In this document: positions 32,783 through 45,584 of the stretch, in pieces
Numbering within the stretch: the first letter of the stretch is position 1
Layout: every line of letters starts with the position of its first letter
Assembly (NCBI GenBank): GCA_949152475.1
Contig: OX424555.1
Location: forward strand, 96,133,515 to 96,197,514
Length of the DNA stretch: 64,000 bases
Direction: 5' to 3'
From: Terebella lapidaria
Taxonomy: Eukaryota > Annelida > Polychaeta > Terebellida > Terebellidae
Position numbers and translations under genes: made by a program
The notes under the pieces: generated by a model
Told to the model about the DNA's origin: nothing
What the model saw: the letters and a program-made list of their open reading frames with translations, nothing else
Database searches by the model: none

Positions 32783-35700
32783 AGGTTACCGGACCTATGG
32801 TCCGATAACATATTGGCATGGCGTTGCGTCCGTCGTCCGGCGTCCGTCGTCCGTCCGTCGTCCGTCCGTCCGTTCACAATTTTAACTTTAAAGTATATGG
32901 TCCGATCTTTATAAAATTTTGCACAAAATACCTAAAAATATTTCCAGAAAAATTTTTAGGTTACCGGACCTATGGTCCGTAACCTATTGGCATGGCGATG
33001 CGTCCGGCGTCGTCGTCCGTCGTCATCGTCGTCGTCCGTCAACAATTTTATCTTTAAAGTTTACGATCGAATTTTTCTGAAATTTTGCACAAAAATGCCT
33101 AAAAATATTTCGAGAGGGAGGTATTTTTTAGTTTTTTGATTTTCGCATTTTTTTCAAAATGGCGGCCGTTTTCGACGAAAAATGCCTGATTTTGGACTTT
33201 GGCGGCCATTTTCTCAAAATCTGTTCAGTAACTTTTTTTTTTTATTGATGCATAAAACTCCTCATATGTACCCCTGTGACATGTATAAATTTCGTTGCGC
33301 TTGAATCGCTCGAAGTGGGCCATTTTGGGCCCAAACTCGGCCCAAATGGGACTTTCCCATGTTAAATTCTCCTATGCTTTATAATGGGACACATTAAAGC
33401 CTAATATCTCACTTAATATTGATATTAGAGACTAGGAATCAATTGTGGACATATAGGAAATGATATATGCTGAATATTGTCGTGACCTTAAATTTGACCT
33501 CTGACCTTGGTTTCAAGGTCAGAGCGGCCGTTTTCGTCGAAAAATGGCCAATTTTGGTCTTAGACGGTCGTTTTCTCAAAATCTGTTCAGTAACTTTTTT
33601 TTCTTATTGATGAAAAACACTCCTCATATGTACCCCTGTGACATGTATAAATTTTGTTGCGCTTGAATCGCTTGAAGTGGGCCATTTTGGGCCCAAACTC
33701 GGCCCAAATGTGACTTTCCCATGTTAAATTTTCCTATGCTTTATAATGGCACACATTAAGCCTAATATCTCACTTAATATTGAAATTAGAGACTAGGAAT
33801 GAATTGTGAACATATAGGAAATGATATATGCTGAATATTCTCGTGACCTTGAATTTGACTTTTGACCTCATTTTCAAGGTCACAGGACAAAATGGCTAAT
33901 ATCTCGCCTATTATCGACTTTACAGCTTAGGAATCAATTGTGAACATATAGGAAATGATATATGCTGAATATTCTTGTGACCTTGAATTTGACCTTTGAC
34001 CTCATTTTCAAGGTCACAGGACAAAATGGCTAATATCTCGCTTATTATCGACTTTACAGTTTAGGAATCAATTGTGAACATATAGGAAATGATATATGCT
34101 GAATATTTTCGTAATCTTGAATTTGACCTTTGACCTCATTTCCAAGGTCGCAGGACAAAATTGCTAATATCTCGCATATTATCGACTTTACAGCTTAGGA
34201 ATCAATTGTGAACATATAGGAAATGATATATGCTGAATATTCTCATGGCCTTGAATTTGACCTTTGACCTCATTTTCAAGGTCACAGGACAAAATGGCCA
34301 ATATCTTGCTTATTAGCGACTTTACAGCTTAGGAATCGATTGTGAACATATAGGAAATGATATATGCTGAAAATTCTCGTGACCTTGAATTTGACCTTTG
34401 ACCTCATTTTCAAGGTCACAGGACAAAACGGCCAATATCTTGCTTATTAGCGACTTTACAGCTTAGGAATCAATTGTGAACATATAGGAAATGATATATG
34501 CTGAAAATTCTCATGACCTTGAATTTGACCTTTGACCTCATTTTCAAGGTCACAGGACAAAATGGCTAATATCTCGCTTATTATCGACTTTACAGCTTAG
34601 GAATCAATTGTGAACATATAGGAAATGATATATGCTGAATATTCTCATGACCTTGAATTTGACCTTTGACCTCATTTTCAAGGTCACAGGACAAAATTGC
34701 TAATATCTCGCTTATTATCGACTTTACAGCTTAGGAATCAATTGTGAACATATAGGAAATGATATATGGTGAATATTCTCATGACCTTGAATTTGACCTT
34801 TGACCTCATTTTCAAGGTCACATGACAAAATGGCCAATATCTTGCTTATTAGCGCCTTTACAGCTTAGAAATCAATTGTGAACATATAGGAAATGATATA
34901 TGCTGAATATTCTAGTGACCTTGAATTTGACTTTTGACCTCATTTTCAAGGTCAACAGGACAAAATGGCTAATATCTCGCTTATTATCGACTTTACAGCT
35001 TAGGAATCAATTGTGAACATATAGGAAATGATATATTCTGAATATTTTAATGATATTGAATTTGACCTTTGACCTAAATTTCAAGGTCAGTCATTTTATT
35101 TTCAAAGTCAGATTACAAAATGGCTTATATCTCGCTTATTATCAAATTTACAGCTTAGGGGTCCATAGTGAACATATAGGAAATGATGTATGCTGAATAG
35201 TTTGGTGATCTAGAATTTAACCTTTGATCCCATTTTCAAGGTTAGAGATATGGCGATTTCAGTGGTCACCTTGAATTTGACCTTCAACTTTCTCGGCTTA
35301 ACTCTGTATATTTCTCCGGTAACCTTTCTAGCCCATTGGGCTAATTTTTTAGTTTTCTGATTTCCGCATTTTTTTCAAAATGGCGGCCATTTTCGACGAA
35401 AAATGCCTGATTTTGGACTTTGGCGGCCATTCTCTCAAAATCTGTTCAGTAACTTGTTTTCTTTTTGATACATAACACTCCTCATTGTACTCTTATGATG
35501 TCTATAAATTTCGTTGTGCTTGAATCGCTCGAAGTGGGCCATTTTGGCCCAAACTCGGCCCAAATGGGACTTTCCCATGTTAAATTCTCCTATGCTTTAT
35601 AATGGGACACATTATGCCTAATATCTCCCTTAATATCGAGATTAGAGACTAGGAATCAATTGTGGACATATAGGAAATGATATATGCTGAATATTCTCGA

Positions 35701-37637
35701 GTTTTTAAATCGACCTCTGACCTCAGTCTCAAGGTCAGAGCGGCCGATTTCTTTGAAAAATGACCAATTTTGGACTTGGACGGTCGTTTTCTCAAAACCT
35801 GTTCAGTAACTTTTGTTCTTGTTGATCTATAAAACTCCTCATATGTACCCCTGTGACATGTATGAATTTCGTTGCCCTTGAATCGCTTGAAGTGGGCTAT
35901 TTTGGGCCCAAACTCGGCCCAAATGGGACTTTCTCATGTTAAATTCTCTTATGCTTTATAATGGGACACATTAAGCCTAATATCTCACTTAATATTGAGA
36001 TTAGAGACCAGGAATCAATTGTGGACATATAGGAAATGATATATGCTGAATATTCTCGTGACCTTGAATTTGACCTCTGACCTCGGTTTCAAGGTCAGAG
36101 CACAAAATGTCTAATATCTTGCTTATCATCGACTTTACAGCTTAGGAATCAATTGTGGACATATAGGAAATGATAAATGCTGAATATTTTGATGACCTTG
36201 AATTTGACCTTTGACCTCATTTTCAAGGTCACAGGTCAAAATTCCTAATATCTCACTTATTATCGATTTTACAGCTTAGGGATCAATTGTGGACATATAG
36301 GAGATGATATATGCTGAATATTCTCGTGACCTTGAATTTGACCTCTGACCTCGGTTTCAAGGTCAGAGCACAAAATGTCTAATATCTCGCTTATTATCAA
36401 CTTTACAGCCTAGGAATCAATTTTGGACATATAGGAAATGATATATGCCGAATAATCTGATGACCTTGAATTTGATGTTTGACCTCATTTTCAAGGTCAC
36501 AGAACAAAATGGCTAATATCTCACTTATTATCGATTTTACAGCTTAGGGATCAATCGTGGACATAAAGGAAATGATATATGCTGAATATTCCCGTGACCT
36601 CGAATTTGACCTCTGACTTCAGTTTCAAGGTCAAAGCACAAAATGGCTACTATCTCGCCTATTATTGACTTTACAGCTTAGGAATCAATTGTGGACATAT
36701 AGGAAATGATATATGCCGAATATTCTAATGACCTTGAATTTGACCTTTGACCTCATTTTCAAGGTCACAGGAAAAGTGGCTAATATCTCGCTTATCGACT
36801 TTACAGCTTAGGAATCAATTATGAACATATAGGAAATGATATATATGCAGATTATTGCCATGACATTGAATTTGACCCTAGACCTCATTTTCAGGATCAC
36901 AGGACAAAATGGCTAATATCTCGGTTTTTGTCGACTTTACAGCTTAGCAATCAATTGTGAACATATATAAAATGATACATTCTGAACATTGGCATGACCT
37001 CGAACTTGATCTTTGACCTCATTTTCAAGGTCACAGGACAAAATGGCTAATATCTCGCTTATTATCGACTTTACAGTCTAGGAATCAATTATGAATATAT
37101 AGGAAATGATATATGCTGAACATTGCTATGACCTTGAATTTGACCCTAGACCTCATTTTCAAGGTCAGAGAATGAAATGGCTAATATCTCGCTTCTTCCC
37201 GACTTTACAGCTTAGCAATCAATTGTGAACATATAGAAAATGATATATTCTGAACATTGTCATGACCTTGAACTTCACTTCTGACCTAATTTTCAATGTC
37301 ACAGGACAAAATGGCTAATATCTTGCTTATTAACTACTTTACAGCTTAGGAATCAATTATGAACATATAGGAAATGATATATGCTGAATATTGCTATGAT
37401 ATGACCTTGAATTCGACCTTTGACCTCATTTTCAAGGTCACAGGACATAATGGCTAATATCTCGCTTATTATTGACTTTACAGCTTAGGAATCAATTGTG
37501 GACATACTAGAAATGACATATGCCGAATATTATCGTGTTCTTGAATTGACCAATGACCTTATTTCCAAGGTCACGGGACAAAATACTAATATCTGAAATA
37601 TCTATTGTCCGGTAACATTTCTTAGCCCTTGGGCTAA
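32783..37637 (+). mobile_element. Helentron-like family I, outer copy 3 (host of a nested copy)
   Basis: Starts AGGTTACCGGACC with a 5' palindrome and a GTCC microsatellite, is interrupted from 32,958 to 35,344 by another copy, resumes with gttttctgatttccgc, and carries a long, more diverged 134-bp array to about 37,590. It ends with GTCCGGTAAC and a hairpin (TTAGCCC and GGGCTAA arms; 37,622-37,637). Units of the outer array are more diverged than those of the nested one, so the outer copy is older. Confidence 0.7.
32958..35344 (+). mobile_element. Helentron-like family I, nested copy 4
   Basis: 2,387 bp from AGGTTACCGGACC to GGGCTAA, nearly identical to 2,416-4,786, with the same succession of units and the same 3' tail. 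It was inserted in the T-rich stretch of the outer copy; comparison with the uninterrupted copies (attttttagttttttgattt in the nested element itself) shows that the target lay within a run of T. Confidence 0.75.
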
Positions 37638-38006
37638 TTTTTTCCTATATATTCCCGACTATCTCAAGTTGTACTTTCAAGTTTGCGTGACAAACAAGAA
37701 TGCTAAATTTGGCTGATTTTAAAATTGATTCCAACTTTAAGTACATGTATATTAGTCTCTCAGACTGGAATTAGGATTTATCCGACGAAGAACCAATGAC
37801 ACTTTGGTTGCTTCATATTGCCCAAAAAATCACATTAACCTTTCTCATACCAAAGATATTGCTTGGTGTTCTGCGGTTCTGTAGAAATATTCTGTATCCA
37901 ACACAACTGAATAAACATAATAAAGTCATTTTCTACTTTTCTATTAACTGGCTGTTTTCCATTAACTTATATCTTCCATTTGAAGACATCTAAAACTAAT
38001 ATTTAC

Positions 38007-38091
38007 CTCACAAACAGGTTTCCCAGGTGACTTTGTCATCAGCTAGAAGCTGCCATGATATGACTACTGCTTACTCTATTTACTATTTCAT
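38007..38091 (-). pseudogene. Broken first exon of the minus-strand gene (copy A')
   Basis: Paralogue of 6,948-6,865. The ATG and the donor (GAG followed by gtaaat) survive. The third codon is a stop (ATG AAA TAG), and there is one extra C in the run before the end, so the frame is lost. It is separated from exon 2 by the nested Helentron-like insertion at 32,783-37,637. Confidence 0.45.
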
Positions 38092-38812
38092 TTTAGATTC
38101 TCCAGTTCATACATTTGCAGGCCCTGTGACCAAAGATTGTAGTTGAAATGGATGGTTAATTTGCTGGACTTCGGGTTATAGTCATGCAGCGACAAAATTT
38201 GGGGATTAGTTCTGTAAACCAGTCACATATTAACCCAGTCACAAAACTCCCCTTGAGGTCTGGCAATATGGGAACACACACTAAGTAATGACAGAATGAT
38301 ATCCATGAACTCAGTCCAACAAATCCTCGGTTTCTTTGGTCAACAAATCATTTCACAGTCGTACAGATGTCACCAAAGTGTGTCTTATGGTTCAACTGCA
38401 GGAAAGGTGGTGATCCTTGGCTGTTCACAACAGTTTAGTACCAGCTTATCACTATTTTAGTACCTTTCCACCATGGTGTCTCCATGTGCTGCAGAATTCT
38501 CCAGGTCTGTCAAATGTAGAGTCGGGCCATTCGGAGGCTTACAGGATCACTGTAACCTACCGTAACCTACAAAGCTGAATTGCGACAAAGCCCCTTAATA
38601 TCAAGTATAACATGGCTTCTGTGTGGGGCTGGGGACTTTCATAGCTCATGCACATGTAGGCAAAAGATTCCATTCCTGAGATTGATGACTTCTCATACTT
38701 TGGAATGATCGTATGATTGTCCTTCTCAATCAGCTAGACATGTCAAGAGTTAAAACATCAAAATACTTTCACATAAAACTTATTTGAGGGAGACAAAGGT
38801 ATCATCAACCAA

Positions 38813-39064
38813 GGACCACAGACCCGAGCTCTGTGTGATGTTCTACCTGTGCCTGGACCACAGACCCGAGCTCTGTGTGATGTTCTACCTGTGCCTGGAC
38901 CACAGACCCGAGCTCTGTGTGATGTTCTATCTGTGTCTGGACCACAGACCCGAGCTCTGTGTGATGTTCTATCTGTGCCTGGACCACAGACCCGAGCTCT
39001 GTGTGATGTTCTATCTGTGCCTGGACCACAGACCCGAGCTCTGTGTGATGTTCTATCTGTGCCT
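38813..39064 (+). repeat. 42-bp minisatellite, six units
   Basis: Six units of exactly 42 bases starting ggaccacagacccgagctct at 38,813, 38,855, 38,897, 38,939, 38,981 and 39,023. Copy A has a single unit near 9,351-9,392. Because 42 is a multiple of three, long frames open on both strands; I do not treat them as genes. Confidence 0.95.
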
Positions 39065-39295
39065 CGTCCACTTGTTATCTTGCTCTGGTCAGATATCGAC
39101 TGCTCCCTCCACAACAGCAAGTAGAAGGGAGCAGTTGTTTTCTCCATCTCCCAGGTGGCAAGTTTTCTGATGGATCGTCTTCAATTGTTCTTTTATTGCA
39201 TTCTGGGGAATAAAGTTCTCCTTTCATCAAATGTTTGGGAATCCTAGAGCATGGAAACTTTAGGTCCATCCTAAAGTTGGAATGAAAAGAAATAA

Positions 39296-39316
39296 AAATC
39301 TATCTATCTATCTATC
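39296..39316 (+). repeat. (ATCT)n microsatellite
   Basis: Five ATCT units, absent from copy A at the matching position near 9,595. Confidence 0.85.
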
Positions 39317-40679
39317 CTTATTGGCCCAGAAAAGTACTATAACGAACATATTCCTTTTACAGACTCCAATTCTTTTGTCTGGACCACAAATTGAACTCTG
39401 TTACGAATATCAGGGTCTTTGTACATAAAAACAGGTATTGTGTGTGTGGTTTGGTAGACATATCGTGTATTTGTCTCAAATTTCGTCGATCAGTTCACGT
39501 AGGGGAGTCAGTGAGGTACTTTGATATGAAGGTAAAGTACAAGGAGTTATCAGAAGTGACGAATAACGTCTCCTGATGACAAGATCGCATGAACATCTCT
39601 CCAAGTTTGTCGTGAGTCTGACACGACTTTTCTTGTTGAGGGACTTCAAAGAACCGAGGAAGCTACAAGGATCTGGACACAGACAAAAGACGGACAGAGA
39701 AAGTGTCCAGTGTGATGTGTTCTCTTGGCAGGATGCAAGGTGCTAATGAGATGGAACAGTGTCTGAAGGGGATTGGATAAAAAGGTCTTGCTTTGTTTCC
39801 ATGGAAGTTTCACAGCACAACTACAGTTAGTATCGCAAGAATTACACAACAAAATGACTAGTTTCATGAAGATAACCACACTGCGTGTTTTTTGTTTTCG
39901 TTGCGTGATCTCCGTGCCTCGATGTGCACAGTTGGCAATAATGGATAGCGACAGTTTCCGTTCAGTCACTGTACAACACAGCTCCCATCTGTCTTGTGTT
40001 GTCATGACAACTGAGTATCTCCCACTGCTGATCTTTGCACAGAAAAGTGGTCATTTATTAGAATGTCAAAATATCAGTATTAATGAGAATAATGTATCAA
40101 AAATCACCAGTTGAGTCCGTTTAAAATTCTTGAGCCTCTAACTGTTCAATGCTAACCCGAAGCTGTTTATTGAATTGCCCAGGAATTACTGTGGCCAGCG
40201 ACTGATGATCATCCTAGGTCAGGTGACCATGTGAGAGTCTCACACCTCTGTAACTATGGGAACAGCATCTCTGCCCTGGCCAAAGATTCCAGTCGTGCTA
40301 CAGGTCGTGCTACAGGTCGTGCTACTTAATTAAACAAGTCACATTACGCATGGTGGTTCCACATTTGGAGTCATTAAGCGTGGATCTGTAGTTTTACGCC
40401 TGGTCAAACTGTGGACAAGTGCGGGACTCAGCTGTCTCCTACACCGCTCCATTACCTCTCACCTCGGCCTCGGGCTGATTAGATTTGTACCATTCCCTGT
40501 TGTCATGGTTACCTCCATTGTCTTCATGGCGATCAGTCCACTGCAGGGATTCCAAATTAGGAAGCAACAACATTCCAACTTTGGTCATTCTTCATGACCA
40601 AAGACACACACAGTCACACTTGAGATGTGGTCTACTCTGTTCGCTCAATCATTCTTGATCAAGTGATGTCTGCAATCCC

Positions 40680-40903
40680 GGGTTTTATCCTTGATACAGC
40701 AAGCAATCGTTACTGGGGGACGAATTAAAGCGTCTGTAGTGACGGATCACCCACATCACTCACCGCCGTCCTGTCAGTGAATATTGTACAAGGGTTTTAT
40801 CCCTGATACAGGGAGCAATCGTTACTGGGGGACGAATTAAAGCATTCATAGTGACGGATCACCCACATCACTCACCGCCGTCCTGTCAGTGATTATTGTA
40901 CAA
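40680..40903 (+). repeat. 112-bp tandem duplication in A'
   Basis: Units 40,680-40,791 and 40,792-40,903 both begin gggttttatcc and contain gttactgggggacgaattaa and caccgccgtcctgtcagtga. Copy A has one unit (about 10,973-11,084). The second unit resembles copy A more closely than the first does. Confidence 0.85.
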
Positions 40904-43900
40904 GGCTGCGATGTTCTTTCTTTATGTGTCAACTTCTCTCTTGCTGATAAATTGATTGGTAAACAATATCATGAATATTGCACCCAGGAAACTCACATAT
41001 TATTTTCTTCATTCTGATTTATGAGATATAATAAAGATGATATTGTTATTTATAACTAATGAAGTCAGCAGGCAGAGAGAATAGATGGAAAAAAAGAATG
41101 TCTTCATCGAATGTGACATCTTCTCAGCAATATTGTCAGTGTGATTTGTGGCGGGAGGGCTGGAATGTTCACAGCTCTGTGACATGTTTGTTTGTGTAGG
41201 ATATTCATTAACGACTCGGCAAAACTCAATTGAAATTGAAAGCTTGCACTGTCAGAGATTGTGGGTAATGAACAACATGTTGGAATCGGAGGGTTGGACG
41301 GAAGAACGGGTTTTTCTTCAGCAACGAAATTAATTATGATGCAAGCTGAAAAACTGAAATAATGGCAGATATTTGGGGTTTTGTTTTGAATCATTTGAGT
41401 ATGATATTACCGTAAGTTGGAACAAACGTCACTGTTGTTTACTATCCAGATTCTCCACCATGTGTTGTCAGCAGAGATTGCAAGAAGGTTTTATTACTGA
41501 CATCTGAGTGTTCAGAGAAGTCATTTGTCACATGCTGAAATAAATCTGACTAGAAGTTAGACCCAGAGAGACTTAACTTGGATTCAATTGTGTCCATTAT
41601 CAAATCTCAGCAGAGACAAAAGGGAGAACTTGGGCTGATTTGAAAGTAAAAGTAATTTGTTATCTCTCACTGCAGGCAAGGGTTCTGAGGGCTTTAATCT
41701 GAGTGTTTCAGGCAAGTTTCTGTCATACTTTCTATTTGGGAGAGCTGCAGTGTGGATTTGTGCAGAAAGGCATCAGTTGAATAAAGAACAATTGAAGTGG
41801 TTATATTGGAAATTGCATAAGATACAAAAATGACAATATGTATAACTGCCACCATGTCATAAAACACAGGACAAATGAGCTGTCACTCAGTGGCTTTATC
41901 CCTGGAAGCAGTTAATGGCGACTATTGGTGATTATGTAGGGACATCTTCTGTTGCTATCTCTACTCCCTCGATTACACAGAGTCCAGTCACCCTCAGGGT
42001 CACCGTGGTAACCTAATTGTCACTGTAGGGTCACCATGATAACCTAATAAACATGGTTTGGACAAACGTCGGCTGCAAGCAATTTGTGGGACGTCTTGTG
42101 AACAGGAGGAAGGGAACAGACATTTTGCTTCAGTGTGAATTGTTGTCGACATTTCCATATCGAGCGTCAACGTTCTGCTGTATCAGTTCTTTCTTAGGTG
42201 CATGAAAAAAGAGTGAGATACTTTTGACTGAATCATTTTCACAGACGAAATTGATATGATAATTAATTTATTTCAACTTCGTTGTGCATCTGGTATGTTT
42301 GATATTAACTTGAAGGAATTCAGTATGTTTGTAGTGCCTTTGCAATAAATTATGCATCAGTTTCCGATGTATGAACTTTCTGATGTTACTTGTCTCTGTG
42401 GCATAACTTTATGTCATTGATTGTTGATCCTAAAAATAAAGTAATGTTGTTCCTGGCCCAGACAAAACAGAAATAGGGATCATATTTTATCTTTCATCAC
42501 ATGCATAAATCATACATAGATAGCCTGATAATAGTTTTAGGGATGAGTTTAGTGGTCTGTCCAATGTGAATCTGACAGGACATCAACCTTGTAAATAGAG
42601 AACCATTGGCCCTTTTCCATGATTGTGTTCTGGAGGTTGAAAAAATTGTGATATCATTCAAACTCCATATTTTCTGGTAAAACAATGATGATTTAGATGA
42701 ATAATTGATGATCTTTGAACAGCATTTCTTGTTTGCTGATCCAATGCATCATCATGATTCTGTCACAAGTCAGTTATGTAATGTTTCAGTGAAAATTGGT
42801 GGAGAATACACCTACAAAATAATGTATCTGTTTTTTAAATGTTTTATTTCATTACAGTTTATAGTCTCCGACAGATATGAATACTTGGCTGCATCAGCAG
42901 TGAATTGAAAAACATCCAGATAAAACCAGCCTCCTGGCAAAACATGTCACGGCACATCAAAGACTGCACGCTTCCCACATCAAGTGACATTTGTTCAGAG
43001 CAAGCGCAGAACATGTCTTGTCATACCTCAATCAATATTTCATAGCGTAATTAACTGTAAAAAGTAGATTGCTATTGTCGAAACACTGGCAGCATGATAA
43101 CTTTGTTTCATTGTAGAATCGGTGTAAAAATATATCAAATATTGAAGCTTTGAGAATGAAAACACTGACTGATTCCTAATAATGACTCCTAGATAATAAT
43201 AGGGTAACAATGGTGAACTAAACAATTTGATTCATCTTTGATGTCCTGAGATGTTCAATAAAAACACTTGTTTGCTCTCCAGATAATAATCACCTCACCA
43301 TGTGCAGGTATTTAATTATAGTTCCTCGCTGATCAATGTCGCAGTGTAAACACATTATTGAGTCACGAGTGGGAGTGTTTTATCGGGAAACTTGGTCATT
43401 AGAGCGTTTATCGTGTTATGTGTCACAGTATAATGTCCTCGTGTGTGTGGGGGACAAACAATCCCAGAGATGCAAACATTCCACATTGATCCTACCGCCG
43501 CCGCCGCCGCCGTGTGTCCAGGTGAAAAGACGGGCCGAGCTACATGGGAGAGAATGGGATCTAAGTTGGCTAATTTCCACGAGTTTTGTAGCAAAGACCA
43601 GAACATCTTGATCGTGTAATAATGCAATGATATCATAACATTGACCAGTGAATTTCTTTGCCGTTGTTAATCAACAAATGCAGTATCCATGGTAACAAAT
43701 GTGTACCATTCATCACTATAGTTAATAGTAACCAGATGGAAGTATGCGGCTGTCGCTCCTCAACGTTGTTGATTGGATCTAAGGATACAATGTATACATG
43801 GTGTATGGCGATTGTCGACAGAATTAATACCCCGATACCTGCTACCACTGAAGGTTCCTGACACATTATCATGGCAGTAGTGACCCTCGAGTTATTGGTC

Positions 43901-44016
43901 TTGAATCTCCATAAGACTGATTAGGATATGAGGTAATGAACTCTGAAGCGATGGCACTGAGCCAAAAATAACCCAGGACTTCATACTCTGCGTATTCAAA
44001 CTCCACTTATTTATAT
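40904..44016. other. No clear gene
   Basis: A' homology with 11,085-13,060 runs to about 42,105, including a diverged version of the 12,649 exon near 41,675. Beyond that the sequence is single-copy, with a (CCG)n tract. No supported gene. Confidence 0.5.
43496..43513 (+). repeat. (CCG)n microsatellite
   Basis: Six CCG units. Confidence 0.85.
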
Positions 44017-44636
44017 CAGGGCTCCTGATAGCGTAAAATAATGCGTAATTACGCATGATGTTTTGAAATTTACGCAGTGCTATCATGACCAGTGCGTATG
44101 ATTACGCACTCGAGGATTTGTGGAAACTAATTGAAACAATGACATCGATTTTATTTATTAGCTCACGAAAAACGAAGTTCCAGAATATAATCAAACAAAG
44201 TCAATTTCTGCCAAAAGACGCATGTGCAATGCACTCGCTGCCAATAAGTTGTGTGACACGTCACCCAAATTCGAGCACTATAAACTGCAGCGCCCCCGTG
44301 CGAATGGCTGCGACATCGAAGGCCTACTTGTGCGCCCCCTTGCGAATATAAATTTCAGGATTTCCCCAGTTTCGTTTCTTCATGCATTTTTTGCAATAGA
44401 AAACCTTCAGAAATGGCTATCCTTGACTGTTTAGATCATGTGCTGAAAATTCGAGAGAAAATCTGGATGATATGCGAGATTCGTGCACATTGATGTCACT
44501 TTGACTGAAGTTTAAGAATAATGAAAATCACTGCACATCCATTTTTGAAAATTACCCCTTCATTTTAAAATTTATCTCTTGTAATTTGACCCATGGGGTA
44601 CGATACCCCTTCGAAAAAATCCTACCGGGAGCCCTG
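44017..44636. mobile_element. hAT-like MITE, copy 2
   Basis: Same family as 11,165-11,839 in the same orientation, with ends CAGGGCTCCTG and CGGGAGCCCTG. The 6 bases TTATAT flank both sides (44,011-44,016 and 44,637-44,642). The internal text, including the TGCGTAATTACGCA palindrome, aligns throughout with small gaps, notably the loss of about 40 bases in the right half. Confidence 0.7.
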
Positions 44637-45584
44637 TTATATCATACCATCTGTGGTTCTGATCAGTCTGTGTTTGAAATAAATGTAAATTTATTGAAAA
44701 TTATTGGAAAATTTGCCTCACCAATGCCTCACAAATTTGTCACATGCATGCACCTCTAATCCAACAAAATTTAGGTTTTCACACAAGTCATGCGATTAGG
44801 AATTCCAGGGGTGAACTACTCAGTGGAGAGACAATGTGGTTACCATAGCAACAGGAAGTGACACAGATCTAATTAGCCCTGGAGTGGGGGTAGTTAATGG
44901 TGCAGATAGTCTGACTGAGCACATCCTTCTCACACCTTCACTACGACTTCAGGGACGGGCTTACGTCCGGCCATGACTAGTGTTTTCACCATTGCCGCGC
45001 TGAACAGAATATAAACTACTGTGTGTAACGTACGTAAATGTTTGCTTGTTTAATTAAGTAGCACAATGCACATGACTTGAATCTCCCATGTTCTCCGGAC
45101 ATTGTGTGTAGAGTTTTGTTTCCCTGAAGTTGTCACACTTTTCCGTTGTGACATCAAGCTGATGTCAGGTTGAAGTGGCACTGATGGCTGTTTGGTGCTT
45201 GACTGTGGCATGGAAGTGTGTTTGAATCAAGGTTACACATTTCTCAATAATTGCTGAGGTCATGTTGTTCTATCTTTCCTTTGTGTCAGCAGGTGGAAAA
45301 AAAAATTTGTTCAAGTATTATTTTTGCAATATTTCTACAAGATTGACTTTCCGAATTATGTTAAATATTTTCAATGTAGAACATCATTAGTGGTGATGAG
45401 CCTGTGTCCCATTTCCAGTCAATAATGACTCAGAGAAACAGTGAAATTGTTACGCTACTTGTTTCCATGGATTCCCGTAACTCAATCGAGTATCAGTCCA
45501 TATTTTTGTTCATTTGGTAAAAGCTTGTAAATTGTAAAAATCACTCGTGGCAGCAGAGCTCAGCAGTGACACACTCTGTTGCTA

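Larger units (their letters stand above)
30361..42105 (+). repeat. Segmental duplication, copy A'
   Basis: Direct paralogue of 64-13,060. It begins about 115 bases after block B ends, which suggests that B and A were one unit. Private gains here are the material between about 32,442 and 37,748 (mostly nested Helentron-like elements), a six-copy 42-bp minisatellite (38,813-39,064) where copy A has one unit, and a 112-bp tandem duplication at 40,680-40,903. Homology fades after the paired gtcaccgtggtaacctaat motifs near 42,000-42,100. Confidence 0.85.

Noticed and set aside
38813-39064. CRISPR-like array
   Set aside because: Units are head-to-tail without unique spacers, and the organism is an animal.
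38758-39170. Frames of 88-129 codons on both strands with 14-residue repeats
   Set aside because: They are by-products of the 42-bp minisatellite; the single-unit paralogue in copy A has no such gene.
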